A stretch of 64,000 nucleotides of DNA from Flavobacterium sp. ENC (GCF_020991415.1 NZ_JAJMOY010000001.1:310001-374000); one strand, 5' to 3'. Numbered from the stretch's first letter, positions 21,571 to 30,554 are shown. Translations and numbers: made by a program. The notes: generated from the sequence alone by a model not told the origin.

Positions 21571-22779
21571 ATGATCAAAAATTTCGACATAATCATCGTT
21601 GGCGGAGGTGCTGCAGGCTTTTTTACAGCCATTAATATTGCAGAGAAAAATCCGAAACTCAAAATTGCCATTCTGGAAAGAGGAAAAGAAGTACTTTCTA
21701 AAGTCCGTGTTTCCGGCGGCGGAAGATGCAACGTAACACATGCCTGTTTTGAACCGGATGAACTGGTTAAATTTTATCCGCGTGGCGAAAAAGAACTTCG
21801 CGGGCCTTTTCATCAGTTTTGTTCGGGCGATACGATTGAATGGTTCGAAAAACACGGTGTGGAATTAAAAATCGAAGACGATGGCCGAATGTTTCCGGTT
21901 TCCAATTCTTCGCAAACCATCATTGACTGTTTTCTGGAAGCAACCGGAAAACTAGGCATTAAAGTCCTGACAGGACAAAGTGTACAATCGATTTTTAAAG
22001 CCGAAAATCACTGGAAAATTGATACCCAGGATGAAAATTATGCGACTGAAAAATTAGTGCTGGCCACAGGAAGCAACCCGAAAATATGGGAAATGCTGCA
22101 GACGCAGGGGCATGCTATTGTAAGCCCTGTTCCTTCTCTTTTTACATTCAACATCAAAGATTCCCGCATCAAAGAATTACCGGGCGTTGCGGCACAGGTG
22201 ACCGTAAACGTAAAAGATACCAAACTTGAATCAACAGGGCCTTTGTTAATTACGCACTGGGGAATGAGCGGTCCCGCAATTTTAAAACTTTCTGCCTGGG
22301 GTGCACGTATTTTACACGACAAAAATTACCAGTTTACCATCTTTGTCAACTGGCTGAATGATGTTGATACCGAAGATGCAGAAAAAATCCTGAAAGAACT
22401 AAAACAGGAACACGCCAAAAAAGCCGTTTCCAAAAAATCGCCTTTCGACTTTCCGAATCGTTTGTGGGAAAGCTTAGTTCTGGCTTCTGAAATTGAAGCA
22501 GAAACAAAATGGGCTGACTTATCTAAAATTCAATTGCAGCATTTAGCTTCGCAATTGACAAAAGCAACATTTCAGGTCAACGGAAAAAGTACCTTCAAGG
22601 AGGAATTTGTAACTGCCGGTGGTATCGACTTAAAGGAAATCAACTTTAAAACCATGGAAAGCAAATTACATCAAAACCTTTATTTTGCCGGCGAAATCGT
22701 CAATATTGATGCCATCACGGGCGGGTTTAACTTCCAGAACGCGTGGACAAGCGGATTTATTTTAGCCAATAACATTTAA
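21571..22779 (+). CDS. BaiN/HI0933-family FAD-dependent oxidoreductase
   Basis: The ATG at 21571 starts MIKNFDIIIVGGGAAGFF, giving 402 residues; the longer frame from 21517 begins inside a repeat. The N-terminal dinucleotide fold (GGGAAG) and VRVSGGGRCNVTHA, plus TGGFNFQNAWTSG near the C-terminus, are signatures of the HI0933/YhiN flavoprotein family. The family binds FAD; its physiological substrate is generally unknown, although some members reduce bile-acid intermediates. It is followed after 4 bases by a phosphatase gene, so the two are co-transcribed. Confidence 0.9.
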   Translation: MIKNFDIIIVGGGAAGFFTAINIAEKNPKLKIAILERGKEVLSKVRVSGGGRCNVTHACFEPDELVKFYPRGEKELRGPFHQFCSGDTIEWFEKHGVELKIEDDGRMFPVSNSSQTIIDCFLEATGKLGIKVLTGQSVQSIFKAENHWKIDTQDENYATEKLVLATGSNPKIWEMLQTQGHAIVSPVPSLFTFNIKDSRIKELPGVAAQVTVNVKDTKLESTGPLLITHWGMSGPAILKLSAWGARILHDKNYQFTIFVNWLNDVDTEDAEKILKELKQEHAKKAVSKKSPFDFPNRLWESLVLASEIEAETKWADLSKIQLQHLASQLTKATFQVNGKSTFKEEFVTAGGIDLKEINFKTMESKLHQNLYFAGEIVNIDAITGGFNFQNAWTSGFILANNI

Positions 22780-22783
22780 CAGA

Positions 22784-23431
22784 ATGACATTTAAAGGAAT
22801 TATTTTTGATTTAGACGGAACGCTCGTAAATTCATTGGAAGACATTTCAGATGCCATGAATACAGTACTTCAAAGCCTGAATCATCCTACTCATACGTAC
22901 GACACTTATCAATATTTCATCGGTAGTGGTTTACGAAATTTAGTAAGCAAGGCTTTACCTGCATTCAATAATAGTGAAGCTCAAATCGAAACTTGTTTTC
23001 AGGCCATGATCAATGAATATCGTACAACTTGCACGCTTAAAACAAAACCTTATCAGGGCATTGTTGAATTATTGGATCATTTGTCCTCCCGAAATATTAA
23101 ATTGGCTGTGTTCTCCAACAAAGCCGATGAACTGACCAAAAAAATAGCGACTGAAATATTTCCTGATTATTTTGATGCTGCAATTGGCCTGAGTACAGAA
23201 GCACTCAAAAAACCGAATCCGTTTGAAGCCATAGAAATAAGCAAAAAATGGAACTTAAAACCCGAAGAGATTCTTTTTGTCGGAGATTCTGATATAGACA
23301 TGCAGACCGCAATCAACTCCAATATGTTTCCCGTAGGGGTTTCGTGGGGGTATCGAACCAAAGAAGAACTGATCGCAAGCGGTGCAAAATGGGTATTGAA
23401 CGTTCCTTCTGATTTGATTCAGTTAGTTTAG
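22784..23431 (+). CDS. HAD-family phosphoglycolate phosphatase-like hydrolase
   Basis: This 215-residue protein has HAD motif I (GIIFDLDGTLVNSLED), a helical cap with YFIGSGLRNLVSKALP, motif II (VFSNKA), the motif III lysine in KKPNPFEA and motif IV (FVGDSDIDMQTA). It is similar in size and order to Gph phosphatases, which remove phosphoglycolate formed during DNA repair. The substrate is not certain, since HAD phosphatases are broad. It is coupled to the flavoprotein gene upstream. Confidence 0.88.
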   Translation: MTFKGIIFDLDGTLVNSLEDISDAMNTVLQSLNHPTHTYDTYQYFIGSGLRNLVSKALPAFNNSEAQIETCFQAMINEYRTTCTLKTKPYQGIVELLDHLSSRNIKLAVFSNKADELTKKIATEIFPDYFDAAIGLSTEALKKPNPFEAIEISKKWNLKPEEILFVGDSDIDMQTAINSNMFPVGVSWGYRTKEELIASGAKWVLNVPSDLIQLV

Positions 23432-23449
23432 GAAGTTTTCCAGTATTCA

Positions 23450-23512
23450 GTCGCAGTCGCAGTCACAATCTGGACAACTGTAAACTGTTAACTGAGACTG
23501 AGACTAAATTAA
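23450..23512. repeat. CAGTCGCAGTCG / GACTGAGACTGA inverted repeat
   Basis: A CAGTCGCAGTCGCAGTC stretch is followed by CTGAGACTGAGACT, which is close to its reverse complement. Similar short-period hairpins occur at 34532-34610, 45706-45790 and 46211-46250. Confidence 0.6.
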
Positions 23513-23585
23513 CAAGACTTTACAGATTCAATAAGTTTTCATTAAGACTATTCTAATAATTTTACTTTCAACTAAATACCAGTCA

Positions 23586-24332
23586 ATGAAAGTAAGCTTA
23601 CTTACCACAATTTCACTTTTTTCTTATCAGCTTTCTGTTTCTCAAACCGAAAAATTACTTCACGGAAAAGTAGTTTCCAATAACAATCCGCTTAACAAGG
23701 TAGAGGTTATTAATAAAACAGCCAAAACAAGTACCAGAACGAATGAGCTGGGACAATTTTCGATTCCGGTAAAAGAGAAAGACAGTATCTTATTTTTTTC
23801 TAAAGATTATTTTTTTACAAGGCTAAAAATAACTCAGCAAAATATTGATTACAACAATATTCTTGTCAATATGATTATAAAACCTGAGGAACTGGATGAA
23901 GTAGTCGTTACAGCTATAAAATTTGACAAAATAAACATCTCCCAACACGATATAGATACCATAAAATTTACCAAAGATGTCGGTTCGCTGCAAAAATATA
24001 CCGGCGTATATGACGGAACTATTACAAATGGTATGGACTTTGCGCGAATGGGAACAGGACTTTTAAATTTATTTAAAAAAGACAAAGACGAACTCAAAAA
24101 GAAATCTTCTGAAACTGTTTTCAAAAAACTCATAGCCGCTTCAATACCTCATGATTTTTTCATAAAAGATTTAAAATTAAAACCGGAAGAGGTAGATTTA
24201 TTTATTGAATTCTGTGATGCTGACGCAAGATCTGCAAAACTTATAGAGAACAATAATATACTAACCACAATGGATTTCTTATATGCTAAAAATGAAACAT
24301 TTAAAAAACTTAAAACTGAGACTAAAGACTGA
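23586..24332 (+). CDS. Exported protein with carboxypeptidase-regulatory-like domain
   Basis: The 248-residue protein has a likely signal peptide (MKVSLLTTISLFSYQLSVSQ) followed by a beta-sandwich like those at the start of TonB receptors (LHGKVVSNNNPLNKVEVINKTAKTSTRTNELGQFSI, about 25-95). The C-terminal half is helical and lysine-rich. Such orphan domains are common in Flavobacteria and are probably periplasmic. No partner gene is apparent and the function is unknown. Confidence 0.78.
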   Translation: MKVSLLTTISLFSYQLSVSQTEKLLHGKVVSNNNPLNKVEVINKTAKTSTRTNELGQFSIPVKEKDSILFFSKDYFFTRLKITQQNIDYNNILVNMIIKPEELDEVVVTAIKFDKINISQHDIDTIKFTKDVGSLQKYTGVYDGTITNGMDFARMGTGLLNLFKKDKDELKKKSSETVFKKLIAASIPHDFFIKDLKLKPEEVDLFIEFCDADARSAKLIENNNILTTMDFLYAKNETFKKLKTETKD

Positions 24333-24342
24333 AACTAAAAAA

Positions 24343-24819
24343 TTACCTGTTCAGCCACCATATACTGGCATTCAAAATTCCCGCAAAACTTACCCAGGCC
24401 ATATAAGGAATCAGTAAATAACCGGCCGTTTTATTGATTTTGACGAACTTTAAATAGGTTTCATAAATCATAAGCCATAGCAGTGCAATTTCTATTAAAG
24501 CCAGCATTGGGTTTTTTAATCCAAAGAAAAGGTATGACCAGATGGCATTCAATATCAGCTGAACTACAAAGAAGCCTAATGCTTTTTTTACTTCTTCATT
24601 TTGCTCTTTTATTTTATCCCACACCAATCCTGCAGCAACTGCCATCAAAACATACAGCAACGTCCAGACCGGCATGAAAATCCAATTGGGCGGATTAAAA
24701 GATGGCTTTAGAATGGTTGGGTACCAGGTTTCGACACTTGGTCTCGTCACAAGACTTGACGAATATCCTACCATCAGACACACTATTAGCGTTATTGCAA
24801 TTTTGGCTATTTTGTTCAT
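24343..24819 (-). CDS. tspO: TspO/MBR family tryptophan-rich sensory protein
   Basis: This 158-residue protein has five hydrophobic segments and the family's Trp/Pro-rich core (WYPTILKPSFNPPNWIFMPVWTLLYVLM). TspO proteins bind porphyrins and isoprenoid ligands in the membrane and take part in stress responses. It is convergent with the preceding gene and divergent from mvaD. Length is normal for the family. Confidence 0.93.
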   Translation of the reverse strand: MNKIAKIAITLIVCLMVGYSSSLVTRPSVETWYPTILKPSFNPPNWIFMPVWTLLYVLMAVAAGLVWDKIKEQNEEVKKALGFFVVQLILNAIWSYLFFGLKNPMLALIEIALLWLMIYETYLKFVKINKTAGYLLIPYMAWVSFAGILNASIWWLNR

Positions 24820-24954
24820 TTATTTAATTTTTAGTCAAAAATAATCAAAAATAAGAGTTAAACCATATAAGTTATTGAAGTTCATATTAGCAATTGGTTT
24901 GAGTTTGATGTTACATTTTCTTATATAACTTCTATGGTGAAATATTTTAAAAAC

Positions 24955-24962
24955 TATCTTTG
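24955..24962 (+). promoter_or_regulatory. -7 element of the mvaD promoter
   Basis: TATCTTTG matches the Bacteroidota -7 consensus TAnnTTTG and lies 17 bases before the mvaD ATG, so the leader would be only about 12 bases. No convincing -33 TTG is present. Confidence 0.5.
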
Positions 24963-24979
24963 CCAAAATTTTATATTTC

Positions 24980-26089
24980 ATGTTTACAGCAACTGATTTT
25001 ATTCCAAAAAAATATACTTCGACTATCGAAACCGGAAACTTTGAATGGAGTGCTCCCAGCAATATTGCATTAGTGAAATACTGGGGGAAAAAAGACAACC
25101 AGATTCCGGCCAATCCATCGGTGAGTTTTACTTTAAGCAATTGCAAAACCATTACGAAGTTAGGTTTTGCAAAGCGATATACTTCTGCTCCGCTGAGTGG
25201 GACAACAGCCGTTTTTTCGTTTGATTTACTTTTTGAAGGAAAAACAAAAGAAGATTTCAAACCTAAAATCCAGAAGTTTTTAGAACGAATTGAAGTTTAC
25301 CTTCCGTTCCTCAAAGAATATCATTTTACGATTGATACCCAAAATACGTTTCCACATAGTTCCGGAATTGCTTCTTCGGCGTCGGGAATGGCTGCTTTGG
25401 CCATGAATTTTATGAGTTTGGAAAAAGAGCTGAATCCTGAAATGACAGCAGAATATTTTTACCAAAAAGCGTCATTTTTGGCTCGTTTAGGTTCGGGAAG
25501 TGCCTGCAGAAGCGTAAAAGGAAATGTAGTGGTTTGGGGAAATCAGGCTAATATTGAAGGAAGTTCGGATTTATTTGGCGTTGAATTTCCGTATACCATT
25601 CACGATAATTTCAGGAATTACCAGGATACTATTTTATTGGTCGATAAAGGCGAAAAACAGGTTTCAAGTACCGTTGGACATGATTTAATGCACAACCATC
25701 CGTATGCCGAAAGACGTTTCGCCCAGGCACACGAAAATGTGGACCTTTTAATTTCGATTTTTGAAAGTGGCAATGTTGACGAATTCATAAAAGTGGTCGA
25801 AAGCGAAGCTTTGACTTTACACGCCATGATGATGACTTCGATGCCGTATTATATTTTAATGAAACCAAACACATTGCAGATCATAAATGCCATTTGGAAA
25901 TTCAGAACCGAAACGCAGATTCCGGTTTGCTTTACGCTGGATGCCGGTGCCAATGTCCACGTTTTATATCCCGAAAACGTTAGCGAAAAAGTACTTCAAT
26001 TTATTCAGGACGAATTAGTTGTATTTTGCCAGAATGGTCAGTACATTTGCGATGAAATTGGAGACGGATCTTTATTAATTGATAATTAA
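24980..26089 (+). CDS. mvaD: Diphosphomevalonate decarboxylase
   Basis: The 369-residue protein carries GHMP-fold decarboxylase signatures: SNIALVKYWGKKDNQIP near residue 25, the phosphate-binding FPHSSGIASSASGMAALA, and CFTLDAGANVHVLY. The enzyme converts mevalonate diphosphate to isopentenyl diphosphate with ATP. Flavobacteria use the mevalonate pathway, and a GHMP kinase lies just downstream. The stop codon falls inside an inverted-repeat arm that borders the next small gene. Confidence 0.93.
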   Translation: MFTATDFIPKKYTSTIETGNFEWSAPSNIALVKYWGKKDNQIPANPSVSFTLSNCKTITKLGFAKRYTSAPLSGTTAVFSFDLLFEGKTKEDFKPKIQKFLERIEVYLPFLKEYHFTIDTQNTFPHSSGIASSASGMAALAMNFMSLEKELNPEMTAEYFYQKASFLARLGSGSACRSVKGNVVVWGNQANIEGSSDLFGVEFPYTIHDNFRNYQDTILLVDKGEKQVSSTVGHDLMHNHPYAERRFAQAHENVDLLISIFESGNVDEFIKVVESEALTLHAMMMTSMPYYILMKPNTLQIINAIWKFRTETQIPVCFTLDAGANVHVLYPENVSEKVLQFIQDELVVFCQNGQYICDEIGDGSLLIDN

Positions 26090-26093
26090 CAAT
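26082..26093. repeat. Left inverted-repeat arm of the four-helix-bundle cassette
   Basis: ATAATTAACAAT here is repeated in inverted orientation as ATTGTTAATTAT at 26475-26486. The two arms bracket the four-helix bundle gene. This arm overlaps the mvaD stop codon. Confidence 0.6.
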
Positions 26094-26117
26094 TGTCAAT
26101 TAATAATTAGTAACTTT

Positions 26118-26468
26118 ATGGAAAAGAAAAACATTATTAAAGAAAAATCTTTTGCTTTTGCAATTGACATTGTGAACCTTTATAAAGTCTTGATTGACAA
26201 AAAAGAATTTGTTTTGTCCAAACAGTTTTTACGTTCAGGAACATCAATTGGTGCAAATGTAAGAGAGTCTGAGCATGCTCAAAGTAAAGCAGATTTTATC
26301 CATAAATTATCAATTTCATTAAAAGAAGCAAACGAAACAGAATATTGGCTAGATTTGTTATACGAAACAAAATATCTTTCTGATGTCGAATTTCAAAATA
26401 TTAAACCTAAAATCATAGAATTATTAAGATTGCTTACGAGTATCATAAAAACTTCTAAAAACATATAA
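26118..26468 (+). CDS. Four-helix bundle protein (S23/IVS-like)
   Basis: From the ATG at 26118 the protein has 116 residues. It shows the family's typical pattern: KSFAFAIDIVNLYKVL, SKQFLRSGTSIGANVRE, QSKADFIHKLSISLKEANE, TEYWLDLLYE. This family includes proteins encoded in intervening sequences of 23S rRNA genes and the Avd accessory proteins of diversity-generating retroelements; most copies have no known role. Here it lies between two mevalonate-pathway genes and is bracketed by inverted repeats, which suggests insertion as a cassette. A longer in-frame start at 26079 would overlap mvaD and is unlikely. Confidence 0.88.
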   Translation: MEKKNIIKEKSFAFAIDIVNLYKVLIDKKEFVLSKQFLRSGTSIGANVRESEHAQSKADFIHKLSISLKEANETEYWLDLLYETKYLSDVEFQNIKPKIIELLRLLTSIIKTSKNI

Positions 26469-26474
26469 TTATCC

Positions 26475-26486
26475 ATTGTTAATTAT
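26475..26486. repeat. Right inverted-repeat arm of the four-helix-bundle cassette
   Basis: ATTGTTAATTAT is the exact reverse complement of 26082-26093, and adjoining bases are also similar. It ends 13 bases before the GHMP kinase ATG. Confidence 0.6.
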
Positions 26487-26498
26487 TCATTTTCAATT

Positions 26499-27437
26499 AT
26501 GAAAGGACCCTTATTTTACTCAAAAATATTACTCTTTGGAGAATACGGAATCATCCGCGACTCTAAAGGACTTTCTATCCCTTATAATTTTTATAATGGT
26601 GCTTTGAAGAAAACCGAAAATCCTTCGGCTGAAGCAATCGCATCAAACGCAAGTTTACAACGTTTTGTAATTTATCTTGAGACGTTACAAACAGAACAGC
26701 CCGAACTGGTTACTTTTGATTTGTCTTCCCTAAAAAATGATGTTGAAACAGGCATGTATTTCGATTCAAGTATCCCGCAAGGATATGGGGTTGGAAGCAG
26801 CGGTGCACTTGTTGCTGCAATTTATGATAAATATGCGGCTAATAAAATTACGGTTTTAGAGAACTTAACCCGCGAAAAACTATTACAGTTAAAAAATATA
26901 TTTTCTCAGATGGAGAGTTTTTTCCACGGAAAAAGTTCTGGTTTAGATCCTTTAAACAGTTATTTAAGTATTCCGATTTTAATCAACTCTAAAGATAATA
27001 TTGAAGCAACCGGAATTCCGACTCAGAGTTTTGACGGAAAGGGTGCTGTGTTTTTATTAGATTCAGGAATTGTTGGTGAAACGGCTCCGATGGTAAACAT
27101 TTTTATGGAAAACCTGAAAGACAAAGGTTTCCGTACGATGCTTAAAAACCAATTTGTAAAATATACAGATGCCTGCGTAGAAAACTTTTTGCATGGTGAC
27201 ATGAAGTCGTTGTTTACCAATACCAAAAAACTTTCCAAAGTTGTTTTAAACAATTTCAAACCAATGATCCCGGAGCAATTTCACGGAATCTGGCAGCATG
27301 GTATTGATACTAATGATTATTACTTAAAACTTTGCGGCTCAGGAGGAGGCGGTTATATTCTTGGTTTTACAGAAGACCTGGAACGTGCTAAAGTTTCCCT
27401 TAAAGATTACAAACTTGAAGTTGTTTACCAGTTTTAA
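26499..27437 (+). CDS. GHMP kinase, probable mevalonate kinase
   Basis: The 312-residue protein begins GPLFYSKILLFGEYGIIRDSKGLSIPY, the substrate-binding start of mevalonate kinases. It has the ATP loop IPQGYGVGSSGALVAAIY, then SGLDPLNSYLS and a C-terminal GSGGGGYILGFT motif. It phosphorylates mevalonate or a later intermediate. The position after mvaD supports a mevalonate pathway role; phosphomevalonate kinase is the main alternative. Confidence 0.88.
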   Translation: MKGPLFYSKILLFGEYGIIRDSKGLSIPYNFYNGALKKTENPSAEAIASNASLQRFVIYLETLQTEQPELVTFDLSSLKNDVETGMYFDSSIPQGYGVGSSGALVAAIYDKYAANKITVLENLTREKLLQLKNIFSQMESFFHGKSSGLDPLNSYLSIPILINSKDNIEATGIPTQSFDGKGAVFLLDSGIVGETAPMVNIFMENLKDKGFRTMLKNQFVKYTDACVENFLHGDMKSLFTNTKKLSKVVLNNFKPMIPEQFHGIWQHGIDTNDYYLKLCGSGGGGYILGFTEDLERAKVSLKDYKLEVVYQF

Positions 27438-27552
27438 ATTGTAATTTTTCTTCTAATTAGCCGTTACTGTAAATAGTATTACTACTGATTTTCCTTTTTA
27501 ATTTGCTACTTTGTCTGATTTTTTTTATTAAAAAATAACCCGTTAACCCAAA

Positions 27553-28509
27553 ATGTTAAGCAGAAAGAATAAAATTTTAGCGATGAAAGTTATTAGTTTA
27601 TTCTCTGTAGTGAGAGGTTATAACATTCCCATTATTGTTTTAGCACAGTATTTATCGGCTATTTTTATCTTGGCTCCCGACAAAAGAGCTTTAGACATTT
27701 TACTTGATTTCAAATTATTTCTGATTGTCTTTGCCTCAGCAATTACAATTGCTTCCGGATACATTATCAATAATTTTTATGACAGTCAGAAAGACCTGAT
27801 CAACAGGCCCAACAAATCAATGCTGGACAGGCTGGTGAGTCAGAAAACTAAATTATCGGTATACTTCACTTTGAATTTCATGGCTGTATTAATGGCCCTT
27901 ATTGTTTCCTGGCGTGCTTTTTTATTCTTTTCCGTTTATATTTTCTTAATTTGGTTTTACTCACATAAAATAAAAAAATACCCGATTATTGGTAATTTAA
28001 CTGCGGCTTTACTGGCTGTAATTCCGTTTTTTGCCATCTTACTCTATTTTTACAACAAAATATCCTTTGAAGAAATTGAAGATCACATGAGCCATTTTGC
28101 AGTGATTTCAGCACATGCAATGTTCTTGTTTTTATTGCTTTTGATTCGCGAAATGATAAAAGATCTTGAAAACCTGAAAGGCGACCTTGCAAACAATTAC
28201 AAGACCATTCCGATATTATACAATGAAACAACTTCAAAACAAATCATTACGGTTTTAACCTTTTTGACGATTTTTCCGGTTTATATCCTGATTAATATTT
28301 ACGATGTGGGCTTTATGGATATCTATTTTTATGTCTGTTTTGTTGTAATGCTTTTTTTTCTTTTATATCTCTGGAAATCAAACTCAAAAGAACAATATTT
28401 ACTACTTCACAATGTATTGAAATTCCTGATCGTTTCCGGGGTTTTCTGCATTGTTTTAATCAATCCGAGTGTTTTGTGGCATGGCAAGAGTCTGCTGTTG
28501 AGATCTTAA
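27553..28509 (+). CDS. UbiA-family prenyltransferase, geranylgeranylglycerol-phosphate type
   Basis: This 318-residue polytopic protein has about eight or nine hydrophobic segments and a UbiA-type prenyl diphosphate site (YIINNFYDSQKDLINRPNKS). A second acidic site reads REMIKDLENLKGDLANNYKT. In Flavobacteria such proteins are annotated as geranylgeranylglycerol-phosphate geranylgeranyltransferase-like. Placement beside mevalonate genes supports a prenyl-lipid role. Its true acceptor is unknown. Two alternative starts exist; an ATG at 27583 (MKVISLFSVVRGYN) may be the real one. Confidence 0.85.
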   Translation: MLSRKNKILAMKVISLFSVVRGYNIPIIVLAQYLSAIFILAPDKRALDILLDFKLFLIVFASAITIASGYIINNFYDSQKDLINRPNKSMLDRLVSQKTKLSVYFTLNFMAVLMALIVSWRAFLFFSVYIFLIWFYSHKIKKYPIIGNLTAALLAVIPFFAILLYFYNKISFEEIEDHMSHFAVISAHAMFLFLLLLIREMIKDLENLKGDLANNYKTIPILYNETTSKQIITVLTFLTIFPVYILINIYDVGFMDIYFYVCFVVMLFFLLYLWKSNSKEQYLLLHNVLKFLIVSGVFCIVLINPSVLWHGKSLLLRS

Positions 28510-28519
28510 TTTAGTATCG

Positions 28520-28587
28520 ACAGAGATTTTCAAATTCACACAAAACTGCATAAGGTTCGCTACATATCTTTATGAATCTCTGTGTAA
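28520..28587. repeat. ACAGAGATT-family imperfect palindrome
   Basis: ACAGAGATT near 28520 and AATCTCTGT near 28576 form the arms of an imperfect hairpin between the prenyltransferase and pseudouridine synthase genes. A longer copy of the family lies at 33868-33966. Confidence 0.5.
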
Positions 28588-28655
28588 CTATACCCAAAAA
28601 ACAATAGCTACTAATCTAAGAACAATGAACTTAGGATTATTTAGCAAGAATAAAC

Positions 28656-28663
28656 TATCTTTG
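28656..28663 (+). promoter_or_regulatory. -7 element upstream of the pseudouridine synthase
   Basis: TATCTTTG matches TAnnTTTG. It lies between two possible ATG codons (28625 and 28682), which indicates that 28682 is the real start. Confidence 0.5.
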
Positions 28664-28681
28664 CACAAATTACAGAATTAT

Positions 28682-29590
28682 ATGAACAATAAGGAAGGCA
28701 ATAATAACAGAGGCGGATCGAGACCAAATAGCTCCAGATCAAACTCTAACAAGCCAAAACCTGCCATGCAAAAGCGTGCTCAAGGGCCGAAAAAAGTGAA
28801 ACCTGCTGTGAAAGCAGCTGAAGAAGAAGCGGCACAAAAAATTAAGAAACAAAATCAGGCGCCAAAAAGACAAAAAGCTGCAGACGAAATTCGTCTGAAC
28901 AAGTACATCTCAAATTCTGGTGTATGCTCGCGTCGTGATGCCGATATATACATTCAGTCCGGTAACGTTAAAGTGAATGGTGTCCCGGTTACTGAAATGG
29001 GATATTTAGTGAAATTAAATGATGTTGTAAACTTTGACGGTGTTGTTCTGACTCCTGAAAAGAAAGAATACATCTTATTGAACAAACCTAAAAACTTTAC
29101 AACTGCCTTAGACGAAGGTCAGGAATACCGTAATGTGCTGGAATTAGTTCGTGGTTCAACTACCGCTAAAATTGCCCCTATTGGCAGAATGGATAAAAAC
29201 ACAACCGGTTTGTTGCTGTTTACCAATGATACGGATATGATTCGTAAGTTCACATTACCGAATCAGAAATCATCTAAAATTTATCAGGTTTCTTTAGATA
29301 AAAATCTAAAATTTGAAGATTTGGAAAAAATCAGCAAAGGTCTTGTTCTTGACGGACACCGTGTTTTTGTTGAAGAAATCAGTTATATTGAAAAAGAAGC
29401 GAAAAGTGAAGTGGGTCTTAAATTACGTTCATCTAATGTAAAGGTCGTACGTGCAATTTTCGAAAACTTTGAGTATGATGTTTTACGTATAGATCGTGTT
29501 TCTTTTGCCGGTCTTACCAAAAAGAATTTACCACGTGGTAACTGGCGTTTTCTGACGGACCAAGAAGTTATTAATTTGAAAAACGTTTAA
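28682..29590 (+). CDS. RsuA/RluB/RluF-family pseudouridine synthase
   Basis: From the ATG at 28682 the protein has 302 residues. A basic, low-complexity, probably disordered N-terminal tail (about 75 residues rich in Asn, Lys and Ala) precedes an S4 RNA-binding domain (IRLNKYISNSGVCSRRDAD). The catalytic domain has the active-site Asp in IGRMDKNTTGLLLFTND. The enzyme isomerises a uridine in rRNA, most likely 23S. The long tail is common among Flavobacteria. A promoter -7 box inside the upstream alternative reading supports this start. Confidence 0.92.
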   Translation: MNNKEGNNNRGGSRPNSSRSNSNKPKPAMQKRAQGPKKVKPAVKAAEEEAAQKIKKQNQAPKRQKAADEIRLNKYISNSGVCSRRDADIYIQSGNVKVNGVPVTEMGYLVKLNDVVNFDGVVLTPEKKEYILLNKPKNFTTALDEGQEYRNVLELVRGSTTAKIAPIGRMDKNTTGLLLFTNDTDMIRKFTLPNQKSSKIYQVSLDKNLKFEDLEKISKGLVLDGHRVFVEEISYIEKEAKSEVGLKLRSSNVKVVRAIFENFEYDVLRIDRVSFAGLTKKNLPRGNWRFLTDQEVINLKNV

Positions 29591-29613
29591 TAAACGATTC
29601 AAATCAATCATAC

Positions 29614-29650
29614 AAATCCTGTTTTACTGCTGTAAAATGGGATTTTTTAT
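29614..29650 (+). terminator. Terminator after the pseudouridine synthase
   Basis: AATCC and GTTTTAC pair with GTAAAA and GGATT around a short loop, followed by TTTTTTAT. It lies 24 bases after the stop codon. Confidence 0.7.
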
Positions 29651-29672
29651 TTAAGAATATTTGTTGAAAATA

Positions 29673-30272
29673 CTAAAAGAAGTTGTGTCCGAAAAGTGTA
29701 AAGATTGATCTTCCCAAGTTGGCCTGATTTTTATCATCTACTGATTCGTAACACGAAAAACCAAGTATAATTTTAATTCCGGGATGAATACTATTCAGGA
29801 TATCTCTTTTTTGTTCTTCCAGTAGTAGTTTTAAACTGTCTAAAAGCTGGATATTGTTTTTCAGATACGAAACGACTAATAGTGCTGAAAAATTTAAAAT
29901 TTCCCTTGCTGTTTCGCTTTTGATTCCGACTTCATTTGAAATCATTTCTGAAATTCTTCCTTTTTTGTTGGTGAAAATTTCTTTTAGCAAATCATTCCCT
30001 TCTACTCGATAACAATCATCTACGGAAAGAATTCTTCCGGAAGCAAAATCAACTTCGCCATAAAATGTTGAATTGTCGCCAATCAGTGAAATAATTTCTT
30101 TATAAAAACCCGACTCCTCTGATTTATTATACAATCCCATCAGCACTGTTCCTATTGAAACATCAATTCCTTTTATTAGAAGGGCATCATTTTCAAAATA
30201 AAATTTATTCAGCTTTGAAACAACATTGGAAGATATAAAACGTCTAAGTTCAATTTGTAGGTTTGGAGTCAT
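29673..30272 (-). CDS. DUF937-like protein
   Basis: This 199-residue soluble protein has repeated helical segments and the DUF937 pattern (ISSNVVSKLNKFYFENDALLIKGIDVSIGTVLMGLYNK; ISEMISNEVGIKSETAREILNFSALLVVSYL). Proteins of this group are often found as single genes in Flavobacteria and their role is unknown. No signal peptide or catalytic motif is visible. The next gene on the same strand is about 280 bases upstream, so it is probably transcribed alone. Confidence 0.75.
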   Translation of the reverse strand: MTPNLQIELRRFISSNVVSKLNKFYFENDALLIKGIDVSIGTVLMGLYNKSEESGFYKEIISLIGDNSTFYGEVDFASGRILSVDDCYRVEGNDLLKEIFTNKKGRISEMISNEVGIKSETAREILNFSALLVVSYLKNNIQLLDSLKLLLEEQKRDILNSIHPGIKIILGFSCYESVDDKNQANLGRSIFTLFGHNFF

Positions 30273-30554
30273 GATATTTAATTTTTAGAAATTATTTAAA
30301 TCCATTCAAAATAATCGACAAAGTGGGGCTTTTAATCGTTTATCAGGATAAAAATATAAAATATTTTAACATTTCCAAAAGATCAGTTAAAAATTTCCTT
30401 AAGCATTTATGACGTATTTAACATCAAATTCTAAAAGTCTCAATGAACATAACCCTTTCGTAATCAAAAACAAATAAAAAAAATTAAAAGAAATTTAAAA
30501 TATTTTTCAAAAAAAATAAAAAAATAAGAAAAAGCTTAAACCTAAAGTGAAATT
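30273..30554. other. AT-rich intergenic region
   Basis: This 282-base stretch between the DUF937-like and DUF456 genes is very rich in A runs. I see no gene, no RNA and no convincing palindrome. It should hold the promoter of the DUF937-like gene on the minus strand. Confidence 0.5.

Noticed and set aside
26079-26117. Longer start for the four-helix bundle protein overlapping mvaD
   Set aside because: It would translate an inverted-repeat arm and overlap mvaD; the ATG at 26118 matches the usual family start.
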